Assembly (NCBI GenBank): GCA_963700865.1
Contig: CAVOZC010000022.1
Span: 520,211-584,210 of the forward strand
From: CAVOGJ01 sp963700865
GTDB lineage: Bacteria; Planctomycetota; Planctomycetia; Pirellulales; Pirellulaceae
Direction of reading: 5' to 3'
Length of the DNA: 64,000 nucleotides
The number at the start of each line of letters is the position of its first letter. Position 1 is the first letter of the stretch. This document shows, piece after piece, positions 36,348 through 47,200 of the stretch. The position numbers and the translations under genes are program-made. A model generated the notes under the pieces. The model did no database searches. It was not told the DNA's origin and was given only the letters and a program-made list of their open reading frames with translations.

Positions 36348-37601
36348 ATGAATGCCGAAATCATTGCCGTAGGCGACGAAATCGCCAGTGGTCAACGCGT
36401 CGACACGAATAGTGCGTGGCTTGGTCGACAGCTCGAGGAATTGGGCATCCAGGTACTCTACCACACGACCGTCGCCGATGATCTGGCGGCCTGTCGCGAT
36501 GCGTTCGCCCACGCCTTGCGGCGCGCGGACGTCGTCGTCGCCACCGGAGGGCTTGGTCCCACCGCCGACGATCTCACCCGTCCCGCGCTGGCCGCGGCAA
36601 CCGCCTGTCCCCTGCAACTGAACGCGACCGTCCTGGCAGGTATCCGCACACTTTTTGCCAGTCGCGGCCGCGAGATGCCGCCTCAAAACGAAACACAAGC
36701 CATGTTTCCGCTGGGTAGCCGCGTGATCCCAAATCCCCACGGGACCGCACCAGGTATTGCAATGCAGCATCCATCCCCGTCCCGCGCGGCGCACTGTTTC
36801 GCATTACCAGGCGTGCCCGCCGAAATGAAAGAAATGTGGAACGCATCGGTGCGGCCGATGCTGGAGGTGCTGAACGTCGATGGTCAGACGACCGTGCATC
36901 ACGAATTGAAATGCTTCGGCGTCGGCGAGAGCGACTTGGAAAGCCGCTTGCCGGATCTCATTCGTCGCGGACGAATGCCTTCCGTGGGAATTACCGTGCA
37001 TCGCGCGACCATCACTCTGCGGATTACTACCAAGGCAGAAAGTCGTGCCGCTTGTCACGCGCTGATGGAACCCACAATCCAAGTCATTCGGCAGGCCTTG
37101 GGCCCGATTGTTTTTGGTGAGGGAGACGAAGAACTCCAGCACGTCGTCACGCGTTTGCTCGCGGAGCGACGACAATCGGTGGCCGTCTGCGAATGGGGCA
37201 CGCCGGGACTGCTCGCCTGCTGGCTGCGCGAGGCGGCCGCGGATTCCGCCTGCTTCGCGGGTGGCATCGTGATCGGCAGCACGGCACAACTTCCTGATCC
37301 CTGGAACCAGCGGCGGGCGACCAGGCGTGACGCCAGCGCCGAGGAGGACCGGGTGCGGCACTTGGCCGAGACCGCGCGGCGTTACTTTCAAGCCGACTTC
37401 GGGTTGTCTGTCGGTCCATTTCCGGAAGCCGCCGCGACCGACCCGGAGGCGCTATTGTTGGCGGGGCTGGCACACGCGGAAGGCGTCGAGGTCTTTACCC
37501 GACCGTGTGCGGGACACCCGGATATCATCCGCGAACGATCGGCGAAACAATCACTGAATGATTTACGATTACGTCTGCTGGCGGTGCCTCTCAGCCCGTG
37601 A
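36348..37601 (+). CDS. cinA: CinA family protein with altered C-terminal active site
   Basis: This 417-residue protein starts MNAEIIAVGDEIASGQRVDT, with the N-terminal molybdopterin-binding-like COG1058 domain. TGGLGPTADDLTRPALAAAT is followed by FALPGVPAEMKEMW. That domain is an ADP-ribose pyrophosphatase in characterised CinA proteins. The C-terminal CinA/PncC domain (from about residue 255) normally has an AESCTGG nucleophile segment and deamidates NMN. Here it reads VAVCEWGTPGLLACWL, so the catalytic Ser is replaced by Trp. The rest of the fold, including FAGGIVIGSTAQLPD and LLAGLAHAEGVEVF, is kept. The NMN deamidase activity is therefore probably lost or changed. It is divergent from murB. 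Confidence 0.85.
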   Translation: MNAEIIAVGDEIASGQRVDTNSAWLGRQLEELGIQVLYHTTVADDLAACRDAFAHALRRADVVVATGGLGPTADDLTRPALAAATACPLQLNATVLAGIRTLFASRGREMPPQNETQAMFPLGSRVIPNPHGTAPGIAMQHPSPSRAAHCFALPGVPAEMKEMWNASVRPMLEVLNVDGQTTVHHELKCFGVGESDLESRLPDLIRRGRMPSVGITVHRATITLRITTKAESRAACHALMEPTIQVIRQALGPIVFGEGDEELQHVVTRLLAERRQSVAVCEWGTPGLLACWLREAAADSACFAGGIVIGSTAQLPDPWNQRRATRRDASAEEDRVRHLAETARRYFQADFGLSVGPFPEAAATDPEALLLAGLAHAEGVEVFTRPCAGHPDIIRERSAKQSLNDLRLRLLAVPLSP

Positions 37602-37903
37602 CCAGCGTTTGCGGCACGCGGTGACGCGCCCCACATGAACCCGCATTTGCGACCACGGATCGCGTGCCGATCCGCCAGCCGCGTCCTCCGCGAAGTCGAT
37701 ACCAGGTGTCCAGCAGGCCAGCCCGGCACCCCCACTTTTGCCGCCTGACCAACAAGGTTTGGCGATTGCCGGGCCCGCGGCTTATAATTGCGTCCAGCCG
37801 TTCGCTCTCCGGAACTCCACAGGATGACGTCCGATGCCCTCTGAACCGACGACGACCGCTGGTCCCCTGGTCGACTTGGTTTCCACGGCCGCCGTGCCGA
37901 CGG

Positions 37904-39151
37904 ATGAGGCTCTCGAATCTGCTCCCCCCACCCGTGGCAACCCAGCCACGTCCCGATCTCCCGCCGCGGTGCCGCGCGGCACGGCACGCCGCCCTGCGAT
38001 CGTTCTCCCAATTCGCGTACCGCACGGCCGTGCTACTGACCTTGCTGCTTGGCTTGCGATTCTATGGGCCCGAACTTGTCGAGGAGTTGCGGTATGCTTG
38101 GACGCGTGGGCAACAACGAGCCGAACACGACGTGGCCGTCGCCGAACTGGCCAGTGCGCCGCTCGCGGGCCTGTCGCGCGCTTACCAGATGGTGTCACAA
38201 CGCGTCGCGCCAAGCGTCGTGCATATCGAAACGAGAAAGCCCAAAAATGCGGGTAACGCCCTGGAAAACATGAGCGACTTGTTCGGCGCGCCCCGTGACT
38301 CGCGTCGCGATGAACGCAATCAGGGGTCGGGTGTCATCGTTTCACCCGAAGGACACGTCGTTACGAACATGCACGTCGTCAATGGCTATGATGAAGTCAT
38401 CGTCAACATGAACGATGGTCGACATCTTGCCGCCAAGGTACTGGGGGTCGACCGTTTGACCGATCTCGCGATCCTGAAGATCGACGCCGAAGGCCTGATA
38501 CCAGCCGAATGGGGCGATAGCGATGGCCTGGAAGAAGGCGCGCTGGTCTGGGCAGTCGGCAGCCCGTTTGGATTTCAACACAGCATTACGAGTGGCATCG
38601 TCAGTGCAAAAAATCGCGGCGGACAAGCGGGGACACCCTACCAGGACTTCCTGCAAACCGACGCAGCCGTCAATCCTGGCAATAGCGGTGGCCCCCTCGT
38701 CGATTCCGAGGGACGCATCGTCGGTATCAATACGATGATCGTCGGACCGGCATTTCAAGGGATCAGCCTCGCCATTCCCAGCAACGTCGTGCGACGTGTG
38801 TGCGATCGGCTGCTGGCGGATGGCCATGTCAATCGAGGCTGGCTGGGCATCGCCCTGGAACAACTGACGCCCGAACTGGGCCAGCGTCTCGGATTGCAGC
38901 AATCGGGCGGTGCGCTGGTGACCAAATTGGTACTCCAGCCCGGCAAAACCTCTCCGGCTGAGCTGGCCGGACTTCGTCCGCGAGACGTGATTGTCGAATG
39001 GGATGGCGTCCCCGTGGATACCACAAGTCAGTTGAGTCGTGCCATTGCCGAAACTCCGATCGGCAAAACCGTCTCGCTGGTCGTGGTCCGCGACGGCGTG
39101 CGGCTGGAACAACAGATCGCCATCGGCCAACGCCCCTCTCAGTGGAATTGA
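37904..39151 (+). CDS. HtrA/DegP-type serine protease with membrane anchor
   Basis: The start is uncertain. The ATG at 37904 (MRLSNLLPPPVATQPRPDLP) keeps the frame, while an ATG at 37834 (MPSEPTTTAGPLVDLV) is better in type but needs a frameshift near 37980. A membrane helix (FAYRTAVLLTLLLGLRFYG) precedes the protease. The triad is His in VVTNMHVVNGYDE, Asp in LTDLAILKID, and Ser in NPGNSGGPLVDSEG. One PDZ domain follows (GWLGIALEQLTPELGQRL, LRPRDVIVEWDGVPVDTTSQ). It is an inner-membrane-anchored Deg-type protease. The gene follows cinA on the same strand. Confidence 0.88.
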   Translation: MRLSNLLPPPVATQPRPDLPPRCRAARHAALRSFSQFAYRTAVLLTLLLGLRFYGPELVEELRYAWTRGQQRAEHDVAVAELASAPLAGLSRAYQMVSQRVAPSVVHIETRKPKNAGNALENMSDLFGAPRDSRRDERNQGSGVIVSPEGHVVTNMHVVNGYDEVIVNMNDGRHLAAKVLGVDRLTDLAILKIDAEGLIPAEWGDSDGLEEGALVWAVGSPFGFQHSITSGIVSAKNRGGQAGTPYQDFLQTDAAVNPGNSGGPLVDSEGRIVGINTMIVGPAFQGISLAIPSNVVRRVCDRLLADGHVNRGWLGIALEQLTPELGQRLGLQQSGGALVTKLVLQPGKTSPAELAGLRPRDVIVEWDGVPVDTTSQLSRAIAETPIGKTVSLVVVRDGVRLEQQIAIGQRPSQWN

Positions 39152-39423
39152 GCTGGCCCCGCGCGGCAGCGAAGTTGCGCCGCATACGTCATTCACGGTT
39201 ACTCGCGATGCGTAGGGGCAACGGCCAACTGTTAACTCCGCTACACCCGGCACACATCACCCCACACCGGCAAATCAATTCCTGACGATTCCTTGAGTTT
39301 TTTGCACCCCGTCGTTACGCTGAACTGAGGAACTGAAGAGCCTGCCGTGCACGTGCTGAGATAGCCAGCCGCCGCCCGGGCTGCCGTCCATCCCAGCCAC
39401 TGGTTGACGCATATGACTTATCT

Positions 39424-41619
39424 TTGGCGCGAACTTTTGCACAGCTCGCCGCGCCGAAATCACGTCGTTCAGCCGCGACACGCCTCCGTTTAACCGGAGG
39501 CGAATCGCTTGAGGATCGGAGGCTGCTCGCCTTTGACCCCAGCCCCATGGAACAAGCCTACCTGGAAGATATCAACCGGATGCGCGTGGATCCGCAGGGC
39601 GAACTGAGCGTACTCTTTTCCGCCACCAACCCCGCACTCCAGGCGCGAGATGCCTCGGTCCAGGCCGCGATCAACTTCTTCCAGGTAGACGGATTCTTGC
39701 TCCTGTCGCAGTGGGCCCAATTACAGCCCGTCGCCCCGGTCGCTTGGAACGAACAACTGACCGAGGCCGCCCTGGGCCACAACGAAGTGATGAAGGCGGC
39801 GGATTTGCAAAGCCACCAGATTGGCGATGAACCGGCCCTCGGCGAACGCGTGCGGGCGACCGGCTACAACCTTCGCCGCGCCACCGAAAATATCTACGCC
39901 TTCGCGGAAAGTCACATTCATGGTCACGCGGGCTTTGTGATCGATTGGGGCGATGGTCCCGGTGGCATTCAGGACCCGGCCGGCCACCGCGACAATTACA
40001 TGGACCCGAACGTCGATGAAGTCGGTATTTCGGTCATCACTGACAACAATCCCAACACGGATGTGGGACCTTACCTCGTGACGCAGGATTTTGGACGCCG
40101 CGGCGGTTACAAGCCACAACTCCTGGGCGTCGTCTATGAAGACGGAAACCGAAACGGCATCTATGACCCGGGCGAAGGCTACGGCAATATGGAGATCACG
40201 GTCTCCGGGACGGGCGGCACGTTCACGACGACCACCATGTCCGCCGGAGGATACCAACTTGAGATTCCGCCCGGCACCTACCAGGTGACCGCGAGCGGGT
40301 TCCCGATTGCCGCATCGCTGGCTGTTGGCGATGTGCAGATGGTCAACCGAAATGTCAAAGTCGACTTTGAACTGACTACGTCGCCGCGAGCACCGTTCGC
40401 GGCCGACGATCTCGCGTCGACCACGGAAGATATGTCCGTTGCGATCCCCGTCATCAACAATGACTTTTCGCCGGTCGGCAATATCCTGGCGAATTCCGTC
40501 CAGATTACCCGCTTGCCCGAATTCGGTTCCGCCTCGGTGAACGCGTCGGGCAATATCGTCTACACTCCCAGTCCGAACTACAGCGGGGGCGATACGCTGG
40601 AGTATACGGTCCGCGATTCCACCAACCTGGTCTCCAACGCCGCCACCGTATCAATCACCGTCGGCTCCGTATCCGATCCGCCCGTAGCCCAGGACCGCCA
40701 GGCAACCGTCGCCGAGGGAGATGCCGTCGTCATTTCGCTGGAAGACGCCGTCTCGGACCCCGAAAACGACATCAATTGGAATACCCTGCGAGTCGTGACG
40801 GCACCCGGTCACGGGATTGCCAGTGTGAATAACTCGGCCCGGACCATCCGCTTCACGGCGACCGGGAATTACTTCGGTCCCGATCAATTCGAGTATCAGG
40901 TCGCCGACCAGACTGGTCAGCTTAGCAATCGTGGCAAAGTCACCATCGAGATCACCAACGTGCCCGATCGGCCGATCGCTGTCGCTGACCAATTTGCCGT
41001 TGTGGGAACCAATGCCGTGCTGCTGCCCGTACTGGGGAACGATCAGAACCCCGACGGCAGTCTCGATGATGTCACGATCGAAATCACCACCGATCCGGCA
41101 CGCGGCTCCGCCACCCTCGTCGACTCGAAGGTTCGTTATACGCCTTCTCCAACGGCGCAACCGGGCAGCGACAGCTTTACGTATCGGTTGTCCAGCAATG
41201 GAGGTACCTCCGCGGCGGTGACCGTTTCGCTGTTCCTCGTTTCCGCGGATCGTCCCTGGCACAATCCGGTCAATGCCTACGACGTCAACGGCGACGGTGC
41301 CGTCTCGCCGCTCGACGCCCTTTCCGTGATCAACCACATCGGCGACACCCTGACGTATCCCTCCAATCTGGAAGGTCTGGAACTCGGACCGCCTCCCTTC
41401 GTGGATGTCGACGCGGATGGCAACAGTTCGCCGCTGGATGCCCTGTTGGTGATCAATCAACTGACCGGCGGCGCTGCCGCCTCGTCCGCCTCGTCCGCCT
41501 CGGCGGTAACCGGCGATGCCACAGGGAACGAGACCGACCCTGACAAGGTCCCAGGCGTGGCCGTTGTTCCCTTGCGCACTTCTCCCTGCAACGACAGGAA
41601 GAACATCCGCCGTCCGTAA
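39424..41619 (+). CDS. Secreted CAP-domain protein with cadherin-like repeats and dockerin end
   Basis: This 731-residue protein has a TTG start at 39424; an out-of-frame ATG at 39413 is the alternative if a base is missing. The N-terminus has the planctomycete motif GGESLEDRRLLAFD, related to LEPR-XLL leaders. A CAP/SCP domain follows (YLEDINRMRVDPQGEL, WNEQLTEAALGHNEVMKA, RATENIYAFAESHIHGH, FVIDWGDG). Next is an SdrD-B-like module (GVVYEDGNRNGIYDPGEGYG). Three cadherin-like/Cna-type repeats each carry the sequence type PNYSGGDTLEYTVRDSTNLV or NYFGPDQFEYQVADQTG. The C-terminus has two dockerin type I-like Ca loops (YDVNGDGAVSPLDALSVIN and VDVDADGNSSPLDALLVINQ). It is a secreted or surface protein; the CAP function here is unknown. 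Confidence 0.8.
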   Translation: MARTFAQLAAPKSRRSAATRLRLTGGESLEDRRLLAFDPSPMEQAYLEDINRMRVDPQGELSVLFSATNPALQARDASVQAAINFFQVDGFLLLSQWAQLQPVAPVAWNEQLTEAALGHNEVMKAADLQSHQIGDEPALGERVRATGYNLRRATENIYAFAESHIHGHAGFVIDWGDGPGGIQDPAGHRDNYMDPNVDEVGISVITDNNPNTDVGPYLVTQDFGRRGGYKPQLLGVVYEDGNRNGIYDPGEGYGNMEITVSGTGGTFTTTTMSAGGYQLEIPPGTYQVTASGFPIAASLAVGDVQMVNRNVKVDFELTTSPRAPFAADDLASTTEDMSVAIPVINNDFSPVGNILANSVQITRLPEFGSASVNASGNIVYTPSPNYSGGDTLEYTVRDSTNLVSNAATVSITVGSVSDPPVAQDRQATVAEGDAVVISLEDAVSDPENDINWNTLRVVTAPGHGIASVNNSARTIRFTATGNYFGPDQFEYQVADQTGQLSNRGKVTIEITNVPDRPIAVADQFAVVGTNAVLLPVLGNDQNPDGSLDDVTIEITTDPARGSATLVDSKVRYTPSPTAQPGSDSFTYRLSSNGGTSAAVTVSLFLVSADRPWHNPVNAYDVNGDGAVSPLDALSVINHIGDTLTYPSNLEGLELGPPPFVDVDADGNSSPLDALLVINQLTGGAAASSASSASAVTGDATGNETDPDKVPGVAVVPLRTSPCNDRKNIRRP

Positions 41620-41625
41620 CCACAC

Positions 41626-42738
41626 TCATTGATCGCGTATTTGCGGACCAAGGGTGACGGGAGCGTACGACGATCCAAGGCTGACCACTCGATTTGGTAA
41701 ACGGCCGACTTCGCGTAACCGATCGTGAGCACCATATGGCTCGGGGAATGCCGTTTCCTGCATCGCCTGTCGCACCGCCAGTCCCGCCGCGACCAACGCG
41801 GGCAAGAGACAAACGACCAGCAGAGCTTTCCGCGTTTTATCCTGACAGACCATGCGCAGTGACACCGCCACTCCGTACAGGGATACTGCCAACAAGATCG
41901 CGGAAGTCGTCGTCAGCTCGGCGAAACAGCGGCCGAGCAAGAGCATCAGGAAACCGAATGTGGCTACCGGCCCGGTCCAGCCACAACGTTCGATCCGACG
42001 CCCGCCAACCACCGCGGCCAACCAGCCTCCCACGAGACTCGACGCCCACCCGGCGGCCAGCGCCCCGTACGTCAGACTCCCCGACGTCGCCAGGCTGATC
42101 GCGATCAAACCCGCGATCGCTACGCTGCATATCCATCCCCACGACTCAAAGCGTCCCTCGTCTTGTGCAGCGGGCAGCAACGACCACCAAAGCGTGCCAC
42201 CCACGATTCCCAGAACCGCCAGCCATCCCAGGGCTTCCCAGCGATTCCACACGAATGTCATATACACGCTGGTCCAGAGCTGACGAGCCGCGAGTGCCCC
42301 GCAAAATCCGCAGGTCGCCAGCCACTTGCCGAGTGAACCGATCCGCGTCAACCCGTCGAGAACGGAGACCGCGCCGATCGTGGCCAGCCCCAACAGGGGA
42401 ATCCGCTGCCGGGCTTCCGTGGGACGCATGACACTGCTACCCAAGGATTGAATGGCTTCCCTCCAGGCCATGCCGGGCGATACCGAACTGGCCCCATAGG
42501 CCGTCTGGGCAGCCGCCACCCGTGCCTGCACCTCGAACGCCAGGTAACTTGTCACCGTGGCCACACAGATCGCACCCGCCAGGGCCACGGCCGCCCCCAC
42601 GGACAGCCCGGCCGATCGATCGCCGATCGCAACTTGCGTGCGATCGTGCCGCCGGGGGACTCCCCACCAGACGAGGGCTCCGGCGACCGCCGCGGGCAGC
42701 AACGTGACCGCCAGTCCTTCACCAATCCTCAGCATCAC
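41626..42738 (-). CDS. Polytopic membrane protein of unknown function
   Basis: A 370-residue protein with about ten hydrophobic segments (VTLLPAAVAGALVWWGV, GAAVALAGAICVATVTSYLA, EALGWLAVLGIVGGTLWWSL, ALLVVCLLPALVAAGLAV). Charged residues lie only in the connecting loops. I recognise no family. It lies immediately upstream of, and on the same strand as, the YceI gene with a 9-bp gap in transcription order, so co-transcription is possible. It ends 6 bp from the stop of the CAP gene on the opposite strand. Confidence 0.6.
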   Translation of the reverse strand: MMLRIGEGLAVTLLPAAVAGALVWWGVPRRHDRTQVAIGDRSAGLSVGAAVALAGAICVATVTSYLAFEVQARVAAAQTAYGASSVSPGMAWREAIQSLGSSVMRPTEARQRIPLLGLATIGAVSVLDGLTRIGSLGKWLATCGFCGALAARQLWTSVYMTFVWNRWEALGWLAVLGIVGGTLWWSLLPAAQDEGRFESWGWICSVAIAGLIAISLATSGSLTYGALAAGWASSLVGGWLAAVVGGRRIERCGWTGPVATFGFLMLLLGRCFAELTTTSAILLAVSLYGVAVSLRMVCQDKTRKALLVVCLLPALVAAGLAVRQAMQETAFPEPYGAHDRLREVGRLPNRVVSLGSSYAPVTLGPQIRDQ

Positions 42739-42747
42739 TGATTTCGC

Positions 42748-43317
42748 CTACTGCACGCCTTCGAAACTGATGGTGATGCTCACGTCATCACCAATCATGG
42801 GCAACATGCCACTCATGCCGTAGTCGGATCGCTTCAGATTTGTCTTCAGGAAGAACCCGGTCCGCGTCTTTCCCATCGGCCCCTGCCCCATTCCCAGTTG
42901 CTTCATGGGCAACGTGACCTGATTGGTGACACCGTGCATCGTCAGGTCACCCGTGACATTGAGCATCCCGTCCCCGCCGGGTGCTACGGAGGTGCTCTGA
43001 AACGTGATGATGGGAAATTGCTTGACGTTGAAGAAGTCGGGGCCGCGCAGATGGTCGTCACGTTTTTTGTCATTCGTGTCGACGGTGCTGGCATTAATCG
43101 TGAACTGAAAGGTCGAGGCCGACGGGTCCGCCGTATTCACGGTGAATGAACCCTTCACATCGTTAAAGCGCCCATACGTATAGCTGAATTGCATGTGGGC
43201 AATCGAAAAAATGACCGAAGTGTGTGAATTGTCCAGTGTGAAGGTTTGTGCATGAGCCGTTTCCGTCAGCGACAAGACGGCAAGCCAGAGCGTGCACAAA
43301 AGTATCAGGCGTGGCAT
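42748..43317 (-). CDS. YceI-family periplasmic protein
   Basis: A 189-residue protein with a cleavable signal peptide (MPRLILLCTLWLAVLSLTET then AHAQ). The YceI lipocalin-like barrel is recognisable in TFTLDNSHTSVIFSIAHMQF, YTYGRFNDVKGSF, STVDTNDKKRDDHLRGPDFF, and MLNVTGDLTMHGVTNQVTLP. The C-terminal strand ISFEGVQ closes the barrel. YceI proteins bind isoprenoids or related lipids in the periplasm; the ligand here is unknown. It precedes the membrane protein at 41626-42738. Confidence 0.92.
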   Translation of the reverse strand: MPRLILLCTLWLAVLSLTETAHAQTFTLDNSHTSVIFSIAHMQFSYTYGRFNDVKGSFTVNTADPSASTFQFTINASTVDTNDKKRDDHLRGPDFFNVKQFPIITFQSTSVAPGGDGMLNVTGDLTMHGVTNQVTLPMKQLGMGQGPMGKTRTGFFLKTNLKRSDYGMSGMLPMIGDDVSITISFEGVQ

Positions 43318-43419
43318 GAGAAAGTCCCTTGATCAATACCTAGGATTGCGAGAAGTCATGAAGTCACAGATCGCGAGTGTAACTGATTTTCGCCGCGCAG
43401 GGGGAGCCGACGGCGAGTG

Positions 43420-44232
43420 CTATCCGATCGGAGGCACGCCGGCGACCTTGATCAAGCCGCCTGGCGTGGCGGTGCCCGCGTGCCTGCTCAACCACCGCTT
43501 GCGATCCCGCAGCCAAAGGACGCCGAAGACCGGAATGATCACCAGGCTGGCCCATTGGTAGGCGGTCAACCCGGCCATGAGCCTGGCTTCCGGACGGATT
43601 GTCTCGGTGCCGAAGCGAAAGACGGCGTATGCCATGATGTACAGCTTCGCCAGCTGCCAGGGAAAGAGGCCGTGATGCAATAACCGATACAGCACGATCG
43701 CCGCCGCCAGGTGAAACACCGCCTCGTACAACTGCGTTGGGTGCCGCGGCAACGCATCGATGGTTGGAAAGACCACGGCCCACGGCAGATGACTTGGCGT
43801 GCCATAACAGCAACCCGCATGAAAACATGCCAGGCGGCCCACACCCACGCCGACCGCCACCGGCACGATCAAGTGATCTCCTGTTTTCACGCGGATGTCG
43901 AGCACCCATTTGGTCACCTCGACAGCAAAATAACCGCCCACCAATCCAGCCAGGATTGTTTTGCCGCTGCCAAACCAGGCGGTGCCCACCCACAACTGTT
44001 TTGCGTCGTACAGCACGAAGGGCAGACGGGCCGCAATCATGGCTCCACAAAGCCCGCCCGCACCCAAGGCGATTTTCTGGCCGGGCGGCAGCGGCAGGCC
44101 CGCTGGCAACAGGCGGGCAGTGATCACGGCCGCCAGGATCGCCGTCAGCATCAGGCTGGCATAGCCAAGATCGGGCGTGACCGTCACCGCGTTTCCCTTG
44201 TTCTCATCACCGAACAGTAAGACACGGGCCAT
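43420..44232 (-). CDS. Prolipoprotein diacylglyceryl transferase-like protein
   Basis: The ATG at 44232 (MARVLLFGDENKGNAVTVTP) gives a 270-residue polytopic protein. The Lgt signature region is VGVGVGRLACFHAGCCYGTP, the site where Lgt has GRIGCFxxGxCYG, followed by RHPTQLYEAVFHLAAAIVLY, which carries the Lgt-type HPTQLYE element. Other membrane segments and the GGYFAVEVTKW loop agree with the family. It may be the true Lgt, which transfers diacylglycerol from PG to lipoproteins, or a paralogue, since planctomycetes often have more than one. I do not give a symbol for that reason. Confidence 0.75.
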   Translation of the reverse strand: MARVLLFGDENKGNAVTVTPDLGYASLMLTAILAAVITARLLPAGLPLPPGQKIALGAGGLCGAMIAARLPFVLYDAKQLWVGTAWFGSGKTILAGLVGGYFAVEVTKWVLDIRVKTGDHLIVPVAVGVGVGRLACFHAGCCYGTPSHLPWAVVFPTIDALPRHPTQLYEAVFHLAAAIVLYRLLHHGLFPWQLAKLYIMAYAVFRFGTETIRPEARLMAGLTAYQWASLVIIPVFGVLWLRDRKRWLSRHAGTATPGGLIKVAGVPPIG

Positions 44233-44298
44233 CCGTCGGCCCGACGGGCGACGCATTGTAGCCGCTCCGTCGGGTCGCGGATCGAAACACCGTGTTTT

Positions 44299-47200
44299 TT
44301 AGTCACCCGCCCTTGCCAGTGATCGCCGGCGCTGCCGACCAGCACACAACAACAATGCCAATGCCAGCGGAGCGACCATCACCGGCTCCGGCACCAAGGC
44401 AGCTCCCGACGACGTGAACTTGTTCGTATTCCAGGCATTGAAGTCGGACACGTCAACGGAACCATTGGCGGTAAAGTCGCCCGAGCACCAAGCGTCGTTG
44501 ATCGTAAACTTGTTGTTGTTCCAGATATTGAAGTCCGAGACGTCGACCGTGCCGTCAAGGTCCGCATCGCCCGGCAGATACGGTCCTGCCAGGCCATTGA
44601 AGCTGGCGGCATCGGCCAGCCAGACGGACAGATCGTCACCGTCGACCAGCGTGTCGCCATTCAGATCGTATGCTGAAAGATCTGATCCGGCGGCAATCAC
44701 GGACGTCAACGCGTCAATATCGTCACAGTTGACCAGCCCGTTGTCATCGAAGTCGACATCCGGCAAAGAAATCACTGACAGTGTGACCACGGACGGATCG
44801 TATTCCAATAGCCAACCCAGCCCGCCACCGAGCGTGGGCAATAGCCGATTCGAGAAACCACCGATCACATTGGCCGCCGTAATGATGTCAAAATCGTCAC
44901 CCAGGCCAGGTACGAATCCGCCAATCAGCGAGACCGCGAGCGTCCCGTCGAGGACCGCATCCATGGTGACGCGGAACCAATCGTGATCGGTGCCGATGAT
45001 CGGTCCGCCGATCTCGATATCGAGCTGACCATTGCTGTTTTGCTGGTATTTTCCCGCTACGGCCGACAAGCCTCCATTGCCGACGCCTCCCACAACCACC
45101 GTGCCGCTATTGAAGAGGTCAATGCCCAGGCTGGCATTATCGGCCAGCGTCAACTCACTCCCCGCGTCGTTGCGGAGCAGACCGCCACCGCTAATCGACG
45201 CGCCCGCCTGCACAAATCCGTCATTTCGCAACCGCAATTCCACCGCCCCTGGCACGTTCGTCGTGCTGCCCGTGCGCAGTCCCAATTCGACGTTGAAAAC
45301 GGTCGACGCCATCAGCGTGGCCGTCCCGTATTGATTCATACGTCCACTGCCGGTGTAATTGCCGCCTGAAAACGTCGTCTGGCCATTCAAGTTCATCGTG
45401 CCACCAACGCTGGTCGAACCACCCGCGTTCAGATTGGCGTTGCCGTTCACCACCATCACCGCGCCACCGGCCACGCTGATGGCGCCCGTATTGTGGGTCA
45501 GGGTCCCATCTTGCTGCAGGCGGGCCCCGGCATTCACGGTAATGTTGCCACCGTTGACCGTTACCGCCGCATTCACCTCCGACGTACTCGTCCCAGTTAC
45601 CTGAATGGCTCCCCGCAGATCGACGGGCGAACCATTCAGTTGCGCCACACCAGCGCCGCCGTTGTGGAGGTTGACCGTCCCGTCCAGTCGCCAGGTCGTC
45701 GGGATGAAGATCGGCAGACTCGGCGGTGGCAGGAAGATGAAAAAGCCCGTATCGACATCCAGGGTTCCGCTATCGATGTTGGCCGTGCCGTCATAACCGT
45801 CCAAGGTGGGGTCGCCCACCTCGATTTGCGACACGGAGTAAGTGACGGTGACGCCCGGTTCAATATTCGTGACGGCTGGGGCACCGACCGAGCCGTCCCA
45901 ATCGAATATGCCGACATCAATCAGCGTGTCCGCCTTAAAGTTGGCGATCCCGTCTTGCTCAATGCGTCCCGCGCCTGTGTAGGAACCACCGAAATAGTTG
46001 GTCGTCGCTTGTAATTCAAGAACGTCACTCGTCGTCGGCAACGAAACGGTCGCGGCCGCCTCGAAATCGACCGGCGCCTGAATGATGCCTCGGCCCGTCG
46101 CCGTCACATCCCCCGTGATATTCACCAACACACCGTCGAGATTTCCGCTGGACGTAAAATTGAGCTGCCCGTTCATGGTCCAGGGGTTGGGTATGAAGAG
46201 GGGAGGACCGCCGGGCAACGAGATGACAAACCCCGTATTCACGTTGAGCGTACCCCCGTTGACATTGATGATACCGTCGTGGGCATCGTTGATCTGCCCT
46301 CCGGTGATATTCATCACACCGCTCGACGTGATGGTCGTATCGCTGATTGTTCCCCCGTCAAAGTCAAATGTCCCCACGTCAATCGTCACCGTTCCATTGA
46401 CGGTCGCATCTCCATTCTGGACGAGCGTACCGCCGCCGCTGAAGGTGGCGCTGGTGTAGGTGATCAAGTCAGACGTGGAATTCCCCAGCCGCAATTCCGT
46501 GTCGGCATTGGCCAAGGTAATCGTGTTCGCCGACTGCCAGTTTGTATTTGCATCGATGATCGCAATGCCGCTGGCATTGATGCTGGCCCCGCTAAAGGCA
46601 ATGGCACCGCCAACCATGGTGGCCGCATCCACGGAGGTCGCGCCGCCCGACATGCTGTTCGTACCAGAATTCGTCCAAGCCGCATCAATCCTCAGCTGAT
46701 GTCCCGCCCCGATCGTGATCGAGCCATCGAATGCGTCGGATAACGCTCCCGTATCGACAATGATATTACCGTTAAATGCATTGATCGCGCCGTCGCCAGA
46801 TGTGCCGTCAAGATCCCACGGGGCACCGGCGGTCGAAATCAGCGTCATGGTGCTGTCGGAACTCGCAATCAACGTGCCGTTATTGACAAGCACCGTCGCC
46901 ACATCCAGCGTGACGGCACCCGCTGACTCGGACTGAATCTGAGTCCCACTGTCAATGGTGACGCTGTTGGCATCAAGGACACCACCGGTCATCTCGATTT
47001 CGGCCGAGTTCTTCACAAAGACGCGATTGGCCTGCAACTCGCCGCCCGGATTTACAAAGATATCCGAGTCGAGATCGCTCACGGTGGCATCGCCGGAAAC
47101 CGACAGCAAGAACGCGTTCGTATCGACGTTCGCCCCCTCGGAGACAAAGAGGTTGGCAGCGAAACCGTTCGCATTGAGCGACGCGGTCAATACCACCGAC

